The notes under the pieces: generated by a model
Database searches by the model: none
What the model saw: the letters and a program-made list of their open reading frames with translations, nothing else
What the model was told of the DNA's origin: nothing
Assembly: GCA_026686845.1 (NCBI GenBank)
Contig: JAIVEN010000013.1
Span: 18,434,001-18,498,000 of the forward strand
Source: Adenanthera pavonina
Lineage: Eukaryota > Streptophyta > Magnoliopsida > Fabales > Fabaceae
Length of the DNA stretch: 64,000 nucleotides
Direction: 5' to 3'
Position numbers and translations under genes: made by a program
Shown: positions 11,664 to 23,243 of the stretch, piece by piece
Position numbering within the stretch: the stretch's first letter is position 1
Layout: the number at the start of each line of letters is the position of its first letter

Positions 11664-13726
11664 TGTCACATCCCCAAAATTCTATCTATCTTGTAAGTGA
11701 TTTTACTATGTCTTGTCCTAAATTGTGATATGAAATGGAACTTAGGAATATGGATGGAAAAATATATCAAATGATTATGAAGTATGTAAGACAATATTTG
11801 ATTTTTAACTCTAGAAATGTTAAGATAATGCTATTTCATGAATTAGGTCTTATTGATAATAAATGGAAAATTTTAGGTTCTAAACTATAAATACTTTTAA
11901 CTACAAAATGGACCTTAGAATATTTTTATAGAAAATTAATTTATGTCATTGGACATTCTCCATATAGCAAAACCTAAATAGAAAAGGAATTGGGTCAAAT
12001 AATGTTCTATCTTGCATAATTGAATGAATTTGTTAATTAAGGACATGATTAAAGGAAATTGGGCCATTAATTACCAAGAATAGAAAATAGAATAGAATAA
12101 TTTGACATTTTTATCAAGTTCCAAAGTTGTCCAAAAAGGGTCTAAGGGTTATTAGGCCAAGATGATCCATTTACACCCAATAAGCATAAAATTTCTTTAT
12201 ATTGGATCAAATCACTATTTGTAAGCCCAAAAATATTGAGACAATTCCTAATGAACTTAAATTATTTTTTAGACCCAAAAGTATAAAGAATTTATTGGGT
12301 TAAGAATTTTTACTATTAGCCCAATAGTATAAATACAATATTATTGGGTCAAAATCTATGCTTTAGCCCAATTAAATGAAAGAGCTTCATGGTAGGCTAA
12401 AGAGAAGCCTAATGACACCATAAATGAGGGAGTTTATGGAAGAAACTTTTACGACAAGGTAGGGAGAAAAGAAAGGGCCATGTGTATGGTAGGAAAGTGT
12501 ACACCATAGAAGAAAAGAAGGAATGATGGCTTCTTGAAGAAGGATCCTTGTGGACCACTGGATTTGAAAGAGATAAGGGGTTGATATTTCATGAGCTTAC
12601 CTATAAATAGGAAGCTTTCCCGCCACCCCCTACCAGGAGAAGACAGGAAGAGAGAGTGCAAGAATGGAGGAGGAGAAGCTAACCAGAAGAAAAGGCAAGG
12701 AAAATTTTCTAGGATAGCATCTTTTCCATATTCTTGCATTTTAATTTTAAGTAGTTGGCTTTGTTGAATCAAGTATTTTGATGATTCCAAACAACTGGAG
12801 CTTGGAAAGAAGATACAAAGGAGGACAAGAGCACTCAAGTGAAGAAATCCAGAAAAAAATGAGTACAAAATTAGTTAGTAGGATTTCTTACAGTGTTCAC
12901 AGTGTAAAAGGCTTTAATCTTGCACCCACTAGTTTTAAATAAGTGTTTTTCAACCATCCTATGCTAACTTATGATAAATTTGAAAAATACTCACTGACAG
13001 ACAAATTTTGAACTATTAAACTTCATATGTTTCTTTGAAAATTTGAACTTTGATGACCGAAATTTGAAGTTACAGAGATGTTATCTCTGACAGATAAATC
13101 TCAGCCTGTTAAGATTCGAATTTCAGGTTAAGCATAATTTGTTAAAATGTAAAATTCGTCTAAAACTATGTCAAAGTTCATCTGAAATTAAAGTATAAAA
13201 AGAGTTCCAAGTCAGTCCCTCAGACAAACGAACTTTGGTTTTGAAAATTCGAACTCTGGAATAAAAACATTTAAGTTTGGTAAAATGTCTCTCTGATAAA
13301 TGAACATTAAAGGCCCAAAATTTGAATTTCGAAAAGAAGAACATTTGTGCCATATTAAGTTACTCACTGACAGACGAATTTTGGTTTCCCAAAATTCAAA
13401 TTTCAAGTGCACTGTAGTAATATGAGACAACTGTTCGCACTTAATAAAAACACCTTACATATGAAAATTTGTATGTTCTAATATGGGAAATATTTTGAAG
13501 GATCAAAATTTGAATTTTACTTTTGAACAGACGAACTTTGAAGTTCAACGTTAAAATCTTTAACTTATGGTCTCTGCGAAATTTGTCTATTTACACCCCA
13601 AAATTTAAACTTTAGATGTCAAACACATTAAATACCGTTGGTGAATGGATAGTTTTATAGAATAACTATTGAATAATATCTCTAACGACTAGATCTTGTC
13701 TCTAACATACAGTTAAGACATAGATC

Positions 13727-13735
13727 TATAAATAG
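13727..13735 (+). promoter_or_regulatory. Sirevirus LTR TATA box
   Basis: TATAAATAG in the context GATCTATAAATAGAA. The same element recurs at the equivalent point of every sirevirus-like LTR in the window. Confidence 0.6.
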
Positions 13736-14737
13736 AACTTCATTTGAAAGTGTGGAAAAGAATTTTACATTGTATATATTGAAACTCTGTCAAAATCATT
13801 AGTCAAAGCCTTCTACTCTCTCACATTTCATTTATTGCACTTCAACTGTCATAATACTCTAAAGTAGAGAGTTTCTCTTATTGTAAATAATTTTATCTTC
13901 ATCTAGAAGAAAGATTTTCTTGTGAGGGGATTTTACAAGATATTTAGGAAGAAGCACTTTGCTAGAGTGTAGAGTGAGAATTTGTAAGCTCTTAGAACAT
14001 AGCATAAGGCTATACTGTGGCCTTGCAAGGAGCCCACCGAATTCTTGCAAGATAATGAAAAATCTCAAGTGGTAATTTGAGGACTGGACGTAAGTTAAGA
14101 GGAAGAGATCAAACTAGGATAAATCTTTGTGTCTTTATTTCCTCTACCTTACTTACTACTCTATTATATTTTGAACTCTATTTTTCAACAGCTTTTTGTT
14201 AGCAAGGCTGACTTCCCAAGAGGGGGGTGAATTGGGAAGATTGAAATTTTTCTGCACAAAGTGAAGTAAGTGAAGATATCACAATATAATGAAAACAATG
14301 CGTAAAACAGAGCAAGATGAAAAGTAAAGATAGGAAGAAGAAAACTCAGTGATTTATCCTGGTTCGGTCTTTCCACATGACCTACATCCAGTCCCCAAGA
14401 CACCTCTTGAGATTTATCCACTATACAGCAAGAATTTCAATGGGCTTCTTGCTGGGGCCACAGTACACGAGTATGCTCTGTTTCTGAGCTCTCTCACACT
14501 CTCTAAGCACTTTCACTATGTGCTTCCCAATCCCCTTGTGAATATCCCTCACAAGTAAATCTATCTCTAAGATGAAGAGTAGATTGATTACAATGAAATA
14601 ACTCTCTTGAAAAGAGTAGATATGAAAGTTTAAGTACAAGTATAGAAGTTGAGAGGGTAAAAGCTTTTGAGAAAAGATTCAGCAGAAATTCGGTGTATAT
14701 TAGTTTGATTCGTTACCCACAACTTCAAATGTTGTTG

Positions 14738-14745
14738 TATTTATA
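14738..14745 (-). promoter_or_regulatory. Sirevirus LTR TATA box
   Basis: TATAAATA on the minus strand, within AAATCTATAAATACAAC. It precedes the conserved R/U5-type block containing GAACCAGGATAAAT (minus strand, near 14357). Confidence 0.6.
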
Positions 14746-14861
14746 GATTTAGGTCTCAAATGTCCATTAGAGACTTTAATCTATCCGTTGGAGAAGTTAT
14801 CCAACGGTTACTCTGAAAAACTATCCGTTTACCAACCGCATTTAATGTTTCTGACATACTG

Positions 14862-15762
14862 AAATTCGAATTTTGGCTGGTCAACAGACGAATTTCGAAA
14901 GGACCGAAGGTTAAAGCTTCCAACGTTACAGCACGAAGTTCGTCTATTCATGAGGTGAAATTCGAATGTTGAAACTTAAAAAATATTTTCACAATGTGAC
15001 ATACGAATTTTCAAGAAGAAAGTTTTTCGGTTAAGTGTGAACAGTGTTTTCAATTTGCTACAGTGCCCTCGAAATTCGAATTTTGGAACCCCAAAATTGT
15101 CTGTCTATTGATTGTTTAAAGAGGCACAGTAGATTACTTTCTTCGAAATTCGAATTTTGAAAGGGTGAAATTCGTCTGTCAGAGAGACTCTTTTCAGACT
15201 AATTTCATCATTCGAATGTTGCAAGTTCTTATCATTCGTATGTCAATTTTTCTCTTCAACAGACTCAAGAACTTAGCTTCTGAAATTCGAATTTTAATGT
15301 TCAAAGTTCGTCTGTCAGAGAGCAGTTTTGAAACTTAAATCATTCTTGATCTCAGATGAACTTTAACATAGTTTCAGACGAATTTCTTCTATTTTCTCAA
15401 TTTTTGTTTTGTTCAAAATTCGAACTTTGAAGACTCAAAGTTCGTCTGTTGCAAAGAAGCTTCTCTCAAACTTTTATGAAAATTCGAATGTTGGAAGTTC
15501 AAAATTCGTCTGTCAGAGAGCATTTATCAAACTCAATTTCATTTTGATTTCAGATGCATTTTATCATAGTCTCAGACGAATTTCTTTGGTTTTCACAAAC
15601 TTCATTTTTCTTGAAATTCGAATTTTGAAAGTGTGAAGTTCGTCTGTTACCAGAAAGGCTTCTTTCAGATTAGATGAAAATTCAAATTTTGAATAATCAA
15701 AATTCGTCTGACAGAGAGCCATCTCTTCAGACTTATTCAGTTTCAACTCGAAATTCGAATTT
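14862..15762. repeat. Quasi-periodic palindrome/TTCGTCTGT array
   Basis: Six perfect copies of the self-complementary 12-mer AAATTCGAATTT and six TTCGTCTGT-type motifs alternate through the U3 part of the LTR. Distances between successive TTCGTCTGT motifs are 136, 134, 64, 134 and 64 bp, that is one or two steps of about 64-68 bp. Inverted copies (ACAGACGAATTT) also occur, near 14884 and 15379. This reads as the remains of a tandem array inside the LTR. Confidence 0.8.
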
Positions 15763-17170
15763 CCAAAGGCAAAGTTCGAATTTCCAACTTGACAGTTCAG
15801 CTTAATCTTTCAACCTTCGTCTGTTTGTGGGTGTTTTTCAAATAGGTAAAGATTTAACACAAAATCAAGGTTTGAAAACATCTTTTTCTTAAATCAAAAA
15901 CTTTTACCCAATCATAACAAAAACTAAAGATCCTACAAGAGATCTAACAACAAATACTCAGAAAATCTTCACTTGAAACAGCTTTGATCTCCTTTGATAT
16001 CTTCAATTCAAGCTCTTGAGTGTTGGTTTGCAATTATCAAAACTCTTGATTCAACACTTTTGCTTTCACTGCTCTTTATAATTTTGTAGAAAATTTCAAA
16101 CTTCCCAATTCACCCCCCTTTTGGAAAGCTAGCAGACCTAGCAAGCTTGATCTAGTCTTATATTGTCATTGTTATGAAAAACATGTTTGTGTAGTATGAA
16201 AGTGTTTATGTTTAAATCAAAACCATGATTATGATTAGAACAAAGTGTGAACATGCATGTGCATGCTTAAATATTGAACAACATATATGAACTTTGCAAG
16301 AACAAGCTTTGATCTTGCAATGTTAGGGCAATATCATGAAATCTTGTTTTATGTGAGTTACTTGATTAATGTAATGTTTGAATAGGATAATGATGCTATT
16401 TCAATTTAAGCAAATCTCACTCCCCCATCATTTCTAACCATGCATAGGTCCAAGCCATATAATAGAGAAAAGAAAGGAGGTGGATCAATGAAGATACAAG
16501 TTATTATGATTTTTTTTTAGATTATATTAGAGATTATGTACTTAGAATTATGAACAATGATATGATGTAATATGTATTTGACATGATCATCAATGTATGA
16601 AATTATGTTTTGGAATGATCCATGTGAAGATTTATGGATTTATAGCATTTATTTATTATTCCTAAATTTATAGAAAGAGAAAGACACCTATAGTGTCTTC
16701 ATTTTGGAAAAATAATGAGGCATGATGAATAAATGATGATAATATTTAGAGAAGACTCTAAGCTTCACAACAAGAACAATATGACCCTAATTGGATAAGT
16801 ATAACATAAGTTATGGAATTTTCAAGGGAAACGATCAAAATTTGGAAATATTGTTGATTCAATGAACAATAATTTTTTTACTAATAAACTATATCAATTG
16901 TCCAAGGAATTTCAAGTTGGATACTTTTCCCTTCTGGATGACTTTAAGAGCTTCAAGTAGAAATTTGAAATACTTAAAAATGATTTTTCTAGAATAAGTT
17001 ATGAATGCTCAAAATTGTGTCAAGAAAGCAGGGTTACTAAATAAATAGTAACCAAAAATGATAATTAGTCATTTGGTTATGTTGATTCATTTTTTTCTTC
17101 CAAATGCATTTCAATGGAACCTAAGGCATATAAAATGAATGAATATTGTTTCTTAAAGTAAAGTGTGACA

Positions 17171-17326
17171 ATAACCATATCAATGTTACCAGGGCTTGAG
17201 CATTTCCAATGGATAATATATTAAAACAAAAGTCTCTTAATATGTAACATCTTAGGACTGTCAAAACCAAGATATAGCTACCTAAACCAAAGTACACCAT
17301 TATGGAATAAGAACATAGGGAATATG
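17171..17326. other. Short spacer with an LTR-start fragment
   Basis: 17243-17326 begins TGTAACATCTTAGGACTG and resembles the start of the 4201-type LTR for about 80 bp, then is cut by the LTR at 17327. The first 70 bp are unassigned. The continuation of this fragment after 20203 cannot be confirmed. Confidence 0.4.
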
Positions 17327-18089
17327 TGTAACATCCCTAAATAGTTAGATAACTAAAAATATATAAGAAATTTGCAAAAACGGTAGTCACCATTTTGTGT
17401 GAAATAAGGTAAAAAGATTATTTTTCCCGATCAGACAAAAAAATGAGAAATTATATTTTTGCCCTTAAAGAATTATGAAAATGACATCTATATCCCTAAG
17501 CTAAAAAAGTCCTTGGGGAAAATTACACCTAAAACCTGAAAGTTTTAAAAATTATAAATTCACCCAGGGTTAGGAGTAATTTTGTAAATATGCAATATTA
17601 TTGTCAAAACGAAACTCTCGATGAGAGAAGTTCAATGGTATATGGCATTGAGGGTTAATATTCAAGGATGAAGAAATAATCCATGTCGAAGGTTAAAAAG
17701 TAATTTTATATCAATAAAGCTACTTTTTGATCTGCAAAAACTAAAAAGTCAAAAAGAAAAGCTATTTGACACCACAAAAGGAGCTTTTTGAAGATTGTAT
17801 AATAAAATAATACCAGATACAAATTCACTTTAATCTTGTATCAATAAAATGAATTTACACTATAAAAAGTAATTTTACCAATCCAAGTATAAAGTAAACA
17901 ACACAGGGTAATACTGGACTAGAAAAATTATGCAGTATCCTAGAGATAAAGTCCCCTCAATAGACGCCACATGTTAGTCCACATATGCTAAAATGAATGC
18001 TTAATGGCTAAGCAAAAGTTAGCCAAAGTTAACTTAACCAAAAGTGGTAAAAGTAACCAAGATTAAGCTTTAACCTTGGTTAAGTCTAC

Positions 18090-18097
18090 TATATATA
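18090..18097 (+). promoter_or_regulatory. Putative LTR TATA box
   Basis: TATATATA followed by CTCCCTCCTTCTC and a purine-rich leader of about 100 bp. The arrangement equals that at 5144. Confidence 0.5.
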
Positions 18098-18227
18098 CTC
18101 CCTCCTTCTCTTGCACGAGCATACCTTAAAGAAAGAGAGAGAAAGTTGCAGCAGGAATGAAAGAAAAGGGAGCTCATGGAGGTGAAGAAAAATACGAGAA
18201 AAAGAGAAGAGAAATTCCAAAGAAAAG

Positions 18228-18229
18228 GT
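18228..18229 (+). other. Candidate 5' splice site in the LTR leader
   Basis: AAG/GTAAGCC, a near-consensus donor at the end of the purine-rich leader. Equivalent GT sites occur at 5302, 21659, 28480 and 32646 in other family members. Confidence 0.35.
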
Positions 18230-19027
18230 AAGCCAATCCCTACTTGAATCTAGTTAGGTTTTCTTCAAGTTAGGAATAGTTTGGGATGGTTTCCATAAAA
18301 TTTTCTCTCTTCCAACCACTAAATGACTTCAGCCTAAGCATGATTTTAGGGAGGGAAGTTGTTTTAAACCATGAAATGATGATTAAGCACGAGATTTTGC
18401 CAAAGGAAGCAAACATAGCATGACTTGAGCAAGTTTTTTTGAAAAACATATTTCTTTTCCTTAGGGCAGATTTTGGTCAGTATATAAAGCCATTTTAGAG
18501 TGGAAATTTCGTAGTTTTGATGTCAAAAATGGATTCCCTATGGCCAAAAACCTTAAGAACAAGTATATGCTTCATGGTATAGGCTAAGATAAACAACTTG
18601 GACAATTAAAGGTTTTAAGAGTTTCATTTGAGCCATATGTGTTATACTATGGAATCAATAGTTTAAGCCATTGTTCAATGTTGTCTAAGGACTTGAGGAA
18701 GTTGGACGATGCTTGTGCAATCATTGAAAGCAAAGGGTATAACTAAGGGAAGTCATCAAAGGTAGCTAAGTTTATATATTCTTGCTTATGTTATTTTATT
18801 GTTTTGCTTTGATGCAAATTGGTTGCCATATTGTGTATTGTGTTTTCTTGGCTGGTTTTAGCTGCAATATGAGGGGTTTTATTCCTTGATATGTCAATTT
18901 TCTAATTCGTTATGCTGCCAAAATTTTTATGACTTATATGGCAATTTGTTGATTTATGTGAATTAATGTGATTTTAAGTGATCATTATGTGAAAAAAATA
19001 ACATGATACATGAATATAACTTACTAT

Positions 19028-19046
19028 TGAGATTGCCCCAATTTCA
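19028..19046 (+). promoter_or_regulatory. Conserved LTR hairpin, G-C closing pair version
   Basis: TGAGATTG...CAATTTCA, an 8-bp stem with one G-T wobble and a CCC loop, followed by TCCCCTC. The last stem pair is G-C here but C-G at 33442, a compensatory change. Confidence 0.5.
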
Positions 19047-20658
19047 TCCCCTCAAGTATCCCAAATAAAAGGCATGAGCTATGGCAATGGAGTTCAAAGA
19101 GCTAAGGAGAATGAAGAAGAGAATGATGCTTGATGGTGTTTTTAAGCTATGAGTGTATATTTTGAAGTAATGTATAAAATTATCTATATGCCTTTAAGAG
19201 TTGTGCTATTATGTTATTATGCCCTTATGAGGACTATGAAATCTATGGTATAGATTGGAACATGGAATGATCATGTGGGCATGTTATGAGGCTTATGTTC
19301 CATGTTATATTGCTTAAAGCTCATTCTATAGCAATAAAAGTATAGTCAACATTGTTTGACCAAAACAGGGAAATAGGTTAAGTGTTATATATGCTTTGAA
19401 AGTAGAAAGAACAATATTTTCAAAGAGCAAAAGAACACTGAATTTGGGCTAGTACACAAATTATAGTGAATTTGTGAAGATAAGGGTTAAAACTGGACAA
19501 TGCTGTGAAAACTATGATTTTTACCATATGTACTATTTATTTTAAAAGATAGTAGAAATTCATACAGAACTCCAAAAAAATCAGTACATGAATGATGAAA
19601 ATATCTATGTTTAAAGTTTATTATGCCACTAGTTTGAGTTCAATTGGAGCTATCCAATAAGAGATATGCATATTTTCCAATAACTGTTCTAGTAAGAGTG
19701 AGTTTCTGATCCTTAGTAATTTAAGTTAGAATCATGTCCTGCACAAGTCAAATAAATGTATAATAAAAATATGGATATAATTAGATATATAGAGCTTTCC
19801 AATTAAATATAGAATGCATGATTTGGCTCAGTATCGTGTTAGATATGAATTTTTAGAATTATGGCCAAAATCCTGGAAAAGAGAAAAATGATCATTTGAA
19901 CAGCAGTGAAAGTTTGAGAAATATACTGTATGAATGGATCCACACAAATGCAATTTTTATATTTTCCCTTTGTAGACCATGTTTAGAAACTTGAAACATA
20001 TCAATAGGATTTTTCTAGAATTAGTTATAATTTTTCAAATTCTGTCCAGAAAACTTGGATGTCAAATGAACAGTAACATGTTATTTTTTATTTTAATTAT
20101 TTTGGACCCTTTGATGATTCAAGTCTCTAACATGTGTTATTGGGATATTAAATATGTTATATTACTTTGCAAAATGTATGGTAAAGTAAGATGTTACAAT
20201 ATACTGCTACAAGACAAGGCTAGCAACAGCTAGCAATGTTGATGCATATAAATTTTATTTTATTTTTTTACCCAATTTCTAACATGCACAACTTCCAACA
20301 CAAACCTTTAATTTACATGATTCTAAAATCTATAGGTCACTCTAAAACTTTTCTAACTATAAGCACAAACCACACCTTAAAATTCCTCTATATGGATATT
20401 TTGAACCATTAGAATCATTATGGTCACTTTTAACCAAAAGTTTGCCTCCAACACTCTTTTAAATCCACACAATCCACCAAATAACCACCAAACCTATTCA
20501 AACAAGTTTCAAATGATTCAAAGACTCTATCCAAGGAGGTTGCACTAGAAGGAAATCACTCATTTAGGATTTGATCCCCTTGAACACAAAACTTCATTAA
20601 TGTTGACAAACCCATTTCCCACAAACTCTTCCAAAAATCCATTTCAAAACAAGAATAA

Positions 20659-23243
20659 TGTAATATCCCAAAATTTCACGGGATACTAGATAATAAAAGA
20701 GGACATAATTGATGATAACATAAAATGTATAAGAAATTCATGAAAACGGACAGACACTGTTTTGCATGAAATAGGACAAAGAGATTATTTTTTCCAGTTG
20801 GATGGAAATATGTAAAATTATAATTTTACCCCTAAAGAACTATAAAAATAATATTCATGTCCCAAAAATATTAAAATTTACGTGGGAGAGAAATAGAAAA
20901 ATTTATCAAAAAAAAAAAGAAATAGAAAAATCTTGGAGAAAATTACATCTAATGACCTGAAAGTTTCAGAAATTATAGTTTAACCCTGGGTCAAGGGCAA
21001 TTTTGTAAATATGAAAAAATTACTGTCAAAAAGAAGCCCTCGATGAGAGAAGTCCAATGGTATATGGCACTGAGGGTCAATATTCAAGAATAGAGAAATA
21101 ATCAGTGCCAAGTGTCCAAAAGTAATAGTAAATCGATAAAGTAAACCATAGGCCCTGCCAATGGTTAAAAAGAAATCGGGTCAGGATATGGTCCATACAT
21201 AGATACCATTTGGAACAGGATAATTATGGAAATGTAAAAATAAAACTAGAACAGTCCTATAATGCAAAAATGCTAAATTAGTATAAAGATAATTTTATCG
21301 GTACGGTTAAAAAGCACCCAGATTGAGGTATATCTGAATCAGGAAAATTGGACAATTTTTGGACACTTCTCTCTCTCCCATGCGTGACTTTTGCTGCAGA
21401 CATATGACTCAAGTAATATTATATTATATTTTGTAATACTTCTTGAAGAAGTATGTGAAAAAGTAATCATAATTAGCAAAAAGTAACTTTAATTAATTAA
21501 GTGATTAGCCACTTAATTAAGCCACTTAACCACTCATTTCCCACTTCATTTCATGAGCTCTTCCAGCAGCAAAAGACCAGAAAGAAAACACAAGAGAAGG
21601 AGGAAAGAAGGAGAGAAAGAAAGATGGAAAATCCAAGGAAATTCAAAAGTACAAGTTGGTAAGCTTTAATACTACTACTTTAAGCTTACTATCTATGATT
21701 TTCAAAGCATGATTTATGATTTAGTTTGCTTCCTTTATACCTTAGGGTTTCAGCCAAATTGGGTTTTTAGCATAGGAATGAGTTTTGGACCATGAAACTT
21801 AGGAAAAAGCATAGACTAGAAACTAGAAGCATGAATCCATGGATGGTTTGAAGTGATTTGAAGGAAATTTTTTTCAATCATTTTGAGATAATTTCGGCCA
21901 GAACATGGGAAGTATTTAGAGTTATAATTTCATGATTTTGACCTCAAAAATGGATTCCCCATGGTCCAAAACCTTAAGAACAAGTATGTTGTACAAAGAA
22001 AAAGCAAAGGAAAACAAAGTGAAAAATTTGGGTTTTAGTGTTATGGCATTGTATAATTCCGAAAAACCAATGGATAAATTGGTTCAATGATCATATGATT
22101 AGGTTCAAGGAGTGTTAAGAGGCTCAAGAAGTGGCATACCAAGTTTGGAGAGCAAGGGAGCATCATAAGATAGTTAATTTCTCATACTAGCATTATGTTA
22201 TCATGTTTGTTTTCAATGTGTTTTATGCCTTGTCATATGATTGCAATGATATTTTGAGATGATTTATGTACATTGGCTGAGTTGATTAAGGGGCATTGAG
22301 ACCCTGGGATATCCATTTTTCAAAACGAAACTCTGCCAAAAATTTTATGAATTCTTATGACGCAAATGAGTTAATGTATTTAAAATGTGTTATCTTGATG
22401 TTTTCATGCTTAATGTGATGGAATGTTGGGTGTTAACTACTGAGATTTTTTGAATCTCACCCTCCCAAATATTAATCATGAATAGGTAGCAACAATGGCA
22501 AGACCACCAAGGAAGAAAAAGGAAAGGAGAAAGAATTTGACCATTAACTTGATAATTCTAGCAATGGCCATAAGTTTTGACCTTTTGTGTAATTTTGTAA
22601 ATGTGATGTTAAGTATATTTCTTCAATTTTTTTAATGTCTTAGGTCTTAACTAAAGTATGGTATGGTATGAAAATGATATATGGCCATGTAAATATTTTA
22701 TGGCTTTTGTTTGGCAAAGTAGAAGATATAAATGGTCATCTTGACCTATGTAGAGTAAACATGCCACTATTTAGAATTTTTTGATGTATAAAGTATGAAT
22801 GGTGTATATGGTTTAAAAGTAGACATGAAGAGCTCTCCAATAGTCTAAAGAAAACTCAAATTGCATGTGTGTGCAATATTTGACGGATTTTTATATTTAA
22901 TCCCAATTAAAAGGATTATTTTGCAGTTTTCGTATAAATTGTGAAATTTCACAGAGTTTGCTATACAAATCAGTACTATCATTGCTCTGAATTATATTTT
23001 TTCCATGTAGACAATGTTATAAGCTATCCCTAGAGACTTGAATCACATGCATACGATTTTTATTGATTTAGTTATAATTTTCCAAAATTTAATCGGAATA
23101 AATAAATTCGATTAAATGAATAGTGCCCAAAGTTGAGAAAAATTTATAATGGCTTTTATTGTGATTCAAGATCCTACTATGATATAAATGGACTTTAGAA
23201 TGATTAAATACATGGGAAATGGGCCCATAAGAGAGGTGTTACA
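20659..23243 (+). mobile_element. Ty3/gypsy-type solo LTR (2.59 kb)
   Basis: Starts TGTAATATCCC and ends GAGAGGTGTTACA. Flanks AATAA (20654-20658) and AACAA (23244-23248) form a TSD with one mismatch. Contains the family leader (purine-rich, about 21590-21655), TTG/GTAAGC at 21657-21662, the hairpin at 22441-22459, CCCTCCC and AG/GT at 22484-22487. No internal element region adjoins, so it is a solo LTR. It lies inside a probable minus-strand LTR. Confidence 0.82.
22441..22459 (+). promoter_or_regulatory. Conserved LTR hairpin
   Basis: TGAGATT...AATCTCA, a 7-bp stem with a 5-base loop, followed directly by CCCTCCC. Confidence 0.5.

Larger units (their letters stand above)
14197..16056 (-). 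mobile_element. Sirevirus-like Copia solo LTR (1.86 kb)
   Basis: On the minus strand it starts TGTTGAATCAAG (16056) and ends GCTAACA (14197). The perfect 5-bp TSD CTTTT (14192-14196, 16057-16061) shows a single insertion into the last 100 bp of the plus-strand LTR around it. It carries the clearest motif array in the window: AAATTCGAATTT at 14862, 15072, 15146, 15283, 15614 and 15751, and TTCGTCTGT (or one-off variants) at 15171, 15307, 15441, 15505, 15639 and 15703. The TATA box is at 14738-14745. No internal element sequence remains. Confidence 0.93.
12762..16143 (+). mobile_element. Sirevirus-like Copia solo LTR, itself interrupted
   Basis: Starts TGTTGAATCAAG and ends ACCTAGCA, with the near-terminal CCCAATTCACCCCCC block typical of these LTRs here. 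It is flanked by GGCTT (12757-12761) and AGCTT (16144-16148), a TSD with one mismatch. A minus-strand solo LTR sits inside at 14197-16056, leaving two pieces totalling about 1.5 kb. It contains many copies of the AAATTTGAA / ACAGACGAATTTT motifs and a TATA box at 13727. No PBS, polypurine tract or coding region adjoins it. Being the host of a younger insertion and having a mismatched TSD, it is the older of the two. Confidence 0.85.
11664..17170 (+). mobile_element. Ty3/gypsy-type LTR, split by sirevirus solo LTRs
   Basis: Starts TGTCACATCCCC and ends AAAGTGTGACA, the termini of the local gypsy-type LTR family. Its body runs 11664-12761 and, after the insertion, 16144/16149-17170. The leader region (purine-rich, about 12640-12700) and the post-insertion part with CTCACTCCCCCATC and AG/GT at 16446-16449 match the family layout. 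Flanks ATACA and ATAAC share only the first three bases, so a TSD is not proven. Without the nested DNA it is about 2.1 kb, shorter than its relatives, so internal loss is likely. Confidence 0.65.
17327..20198 (+). mobile_element. Ty3/gypsy-type solo LTR (2.87 kb)
   Basis: Starts TGTAACATCCC and ends AAGATGTTACA. Flanks ATATG (17322-17326) and ATATA (20199-20203) form a TSD with one mismatch. It has TATATATA at 18090, a purine-rich leader, AAG/GTAAGCC at 18226-18233, a hairpin at 19028-19046 and a C-rich tract just after it. No PBS or coding region adjoins, so it is a solo LTR. A frame near its 3' end (19979-20233) is part of the LTR tail and not a gene. Confidence 0.82.

Noticed and set aside
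12449..12868. 139-codon minus-strand frame rich in Phe, Leu and Ser
   Set aside because: It spans the insertion junction of a solo LTR at 12762 and is the complement of a purine-rich LTR leader. The hydrophobic look comes from pyrimidine runs.
14862..15762. CRISPR-like or satellite array
   Set aside because: The repeats are short palindromic motifs in a eukaryotic LTR with conserved intervening sequence, and every copy of the LTR has the same order. It is neither a CRISPR array nor an independent satellite.
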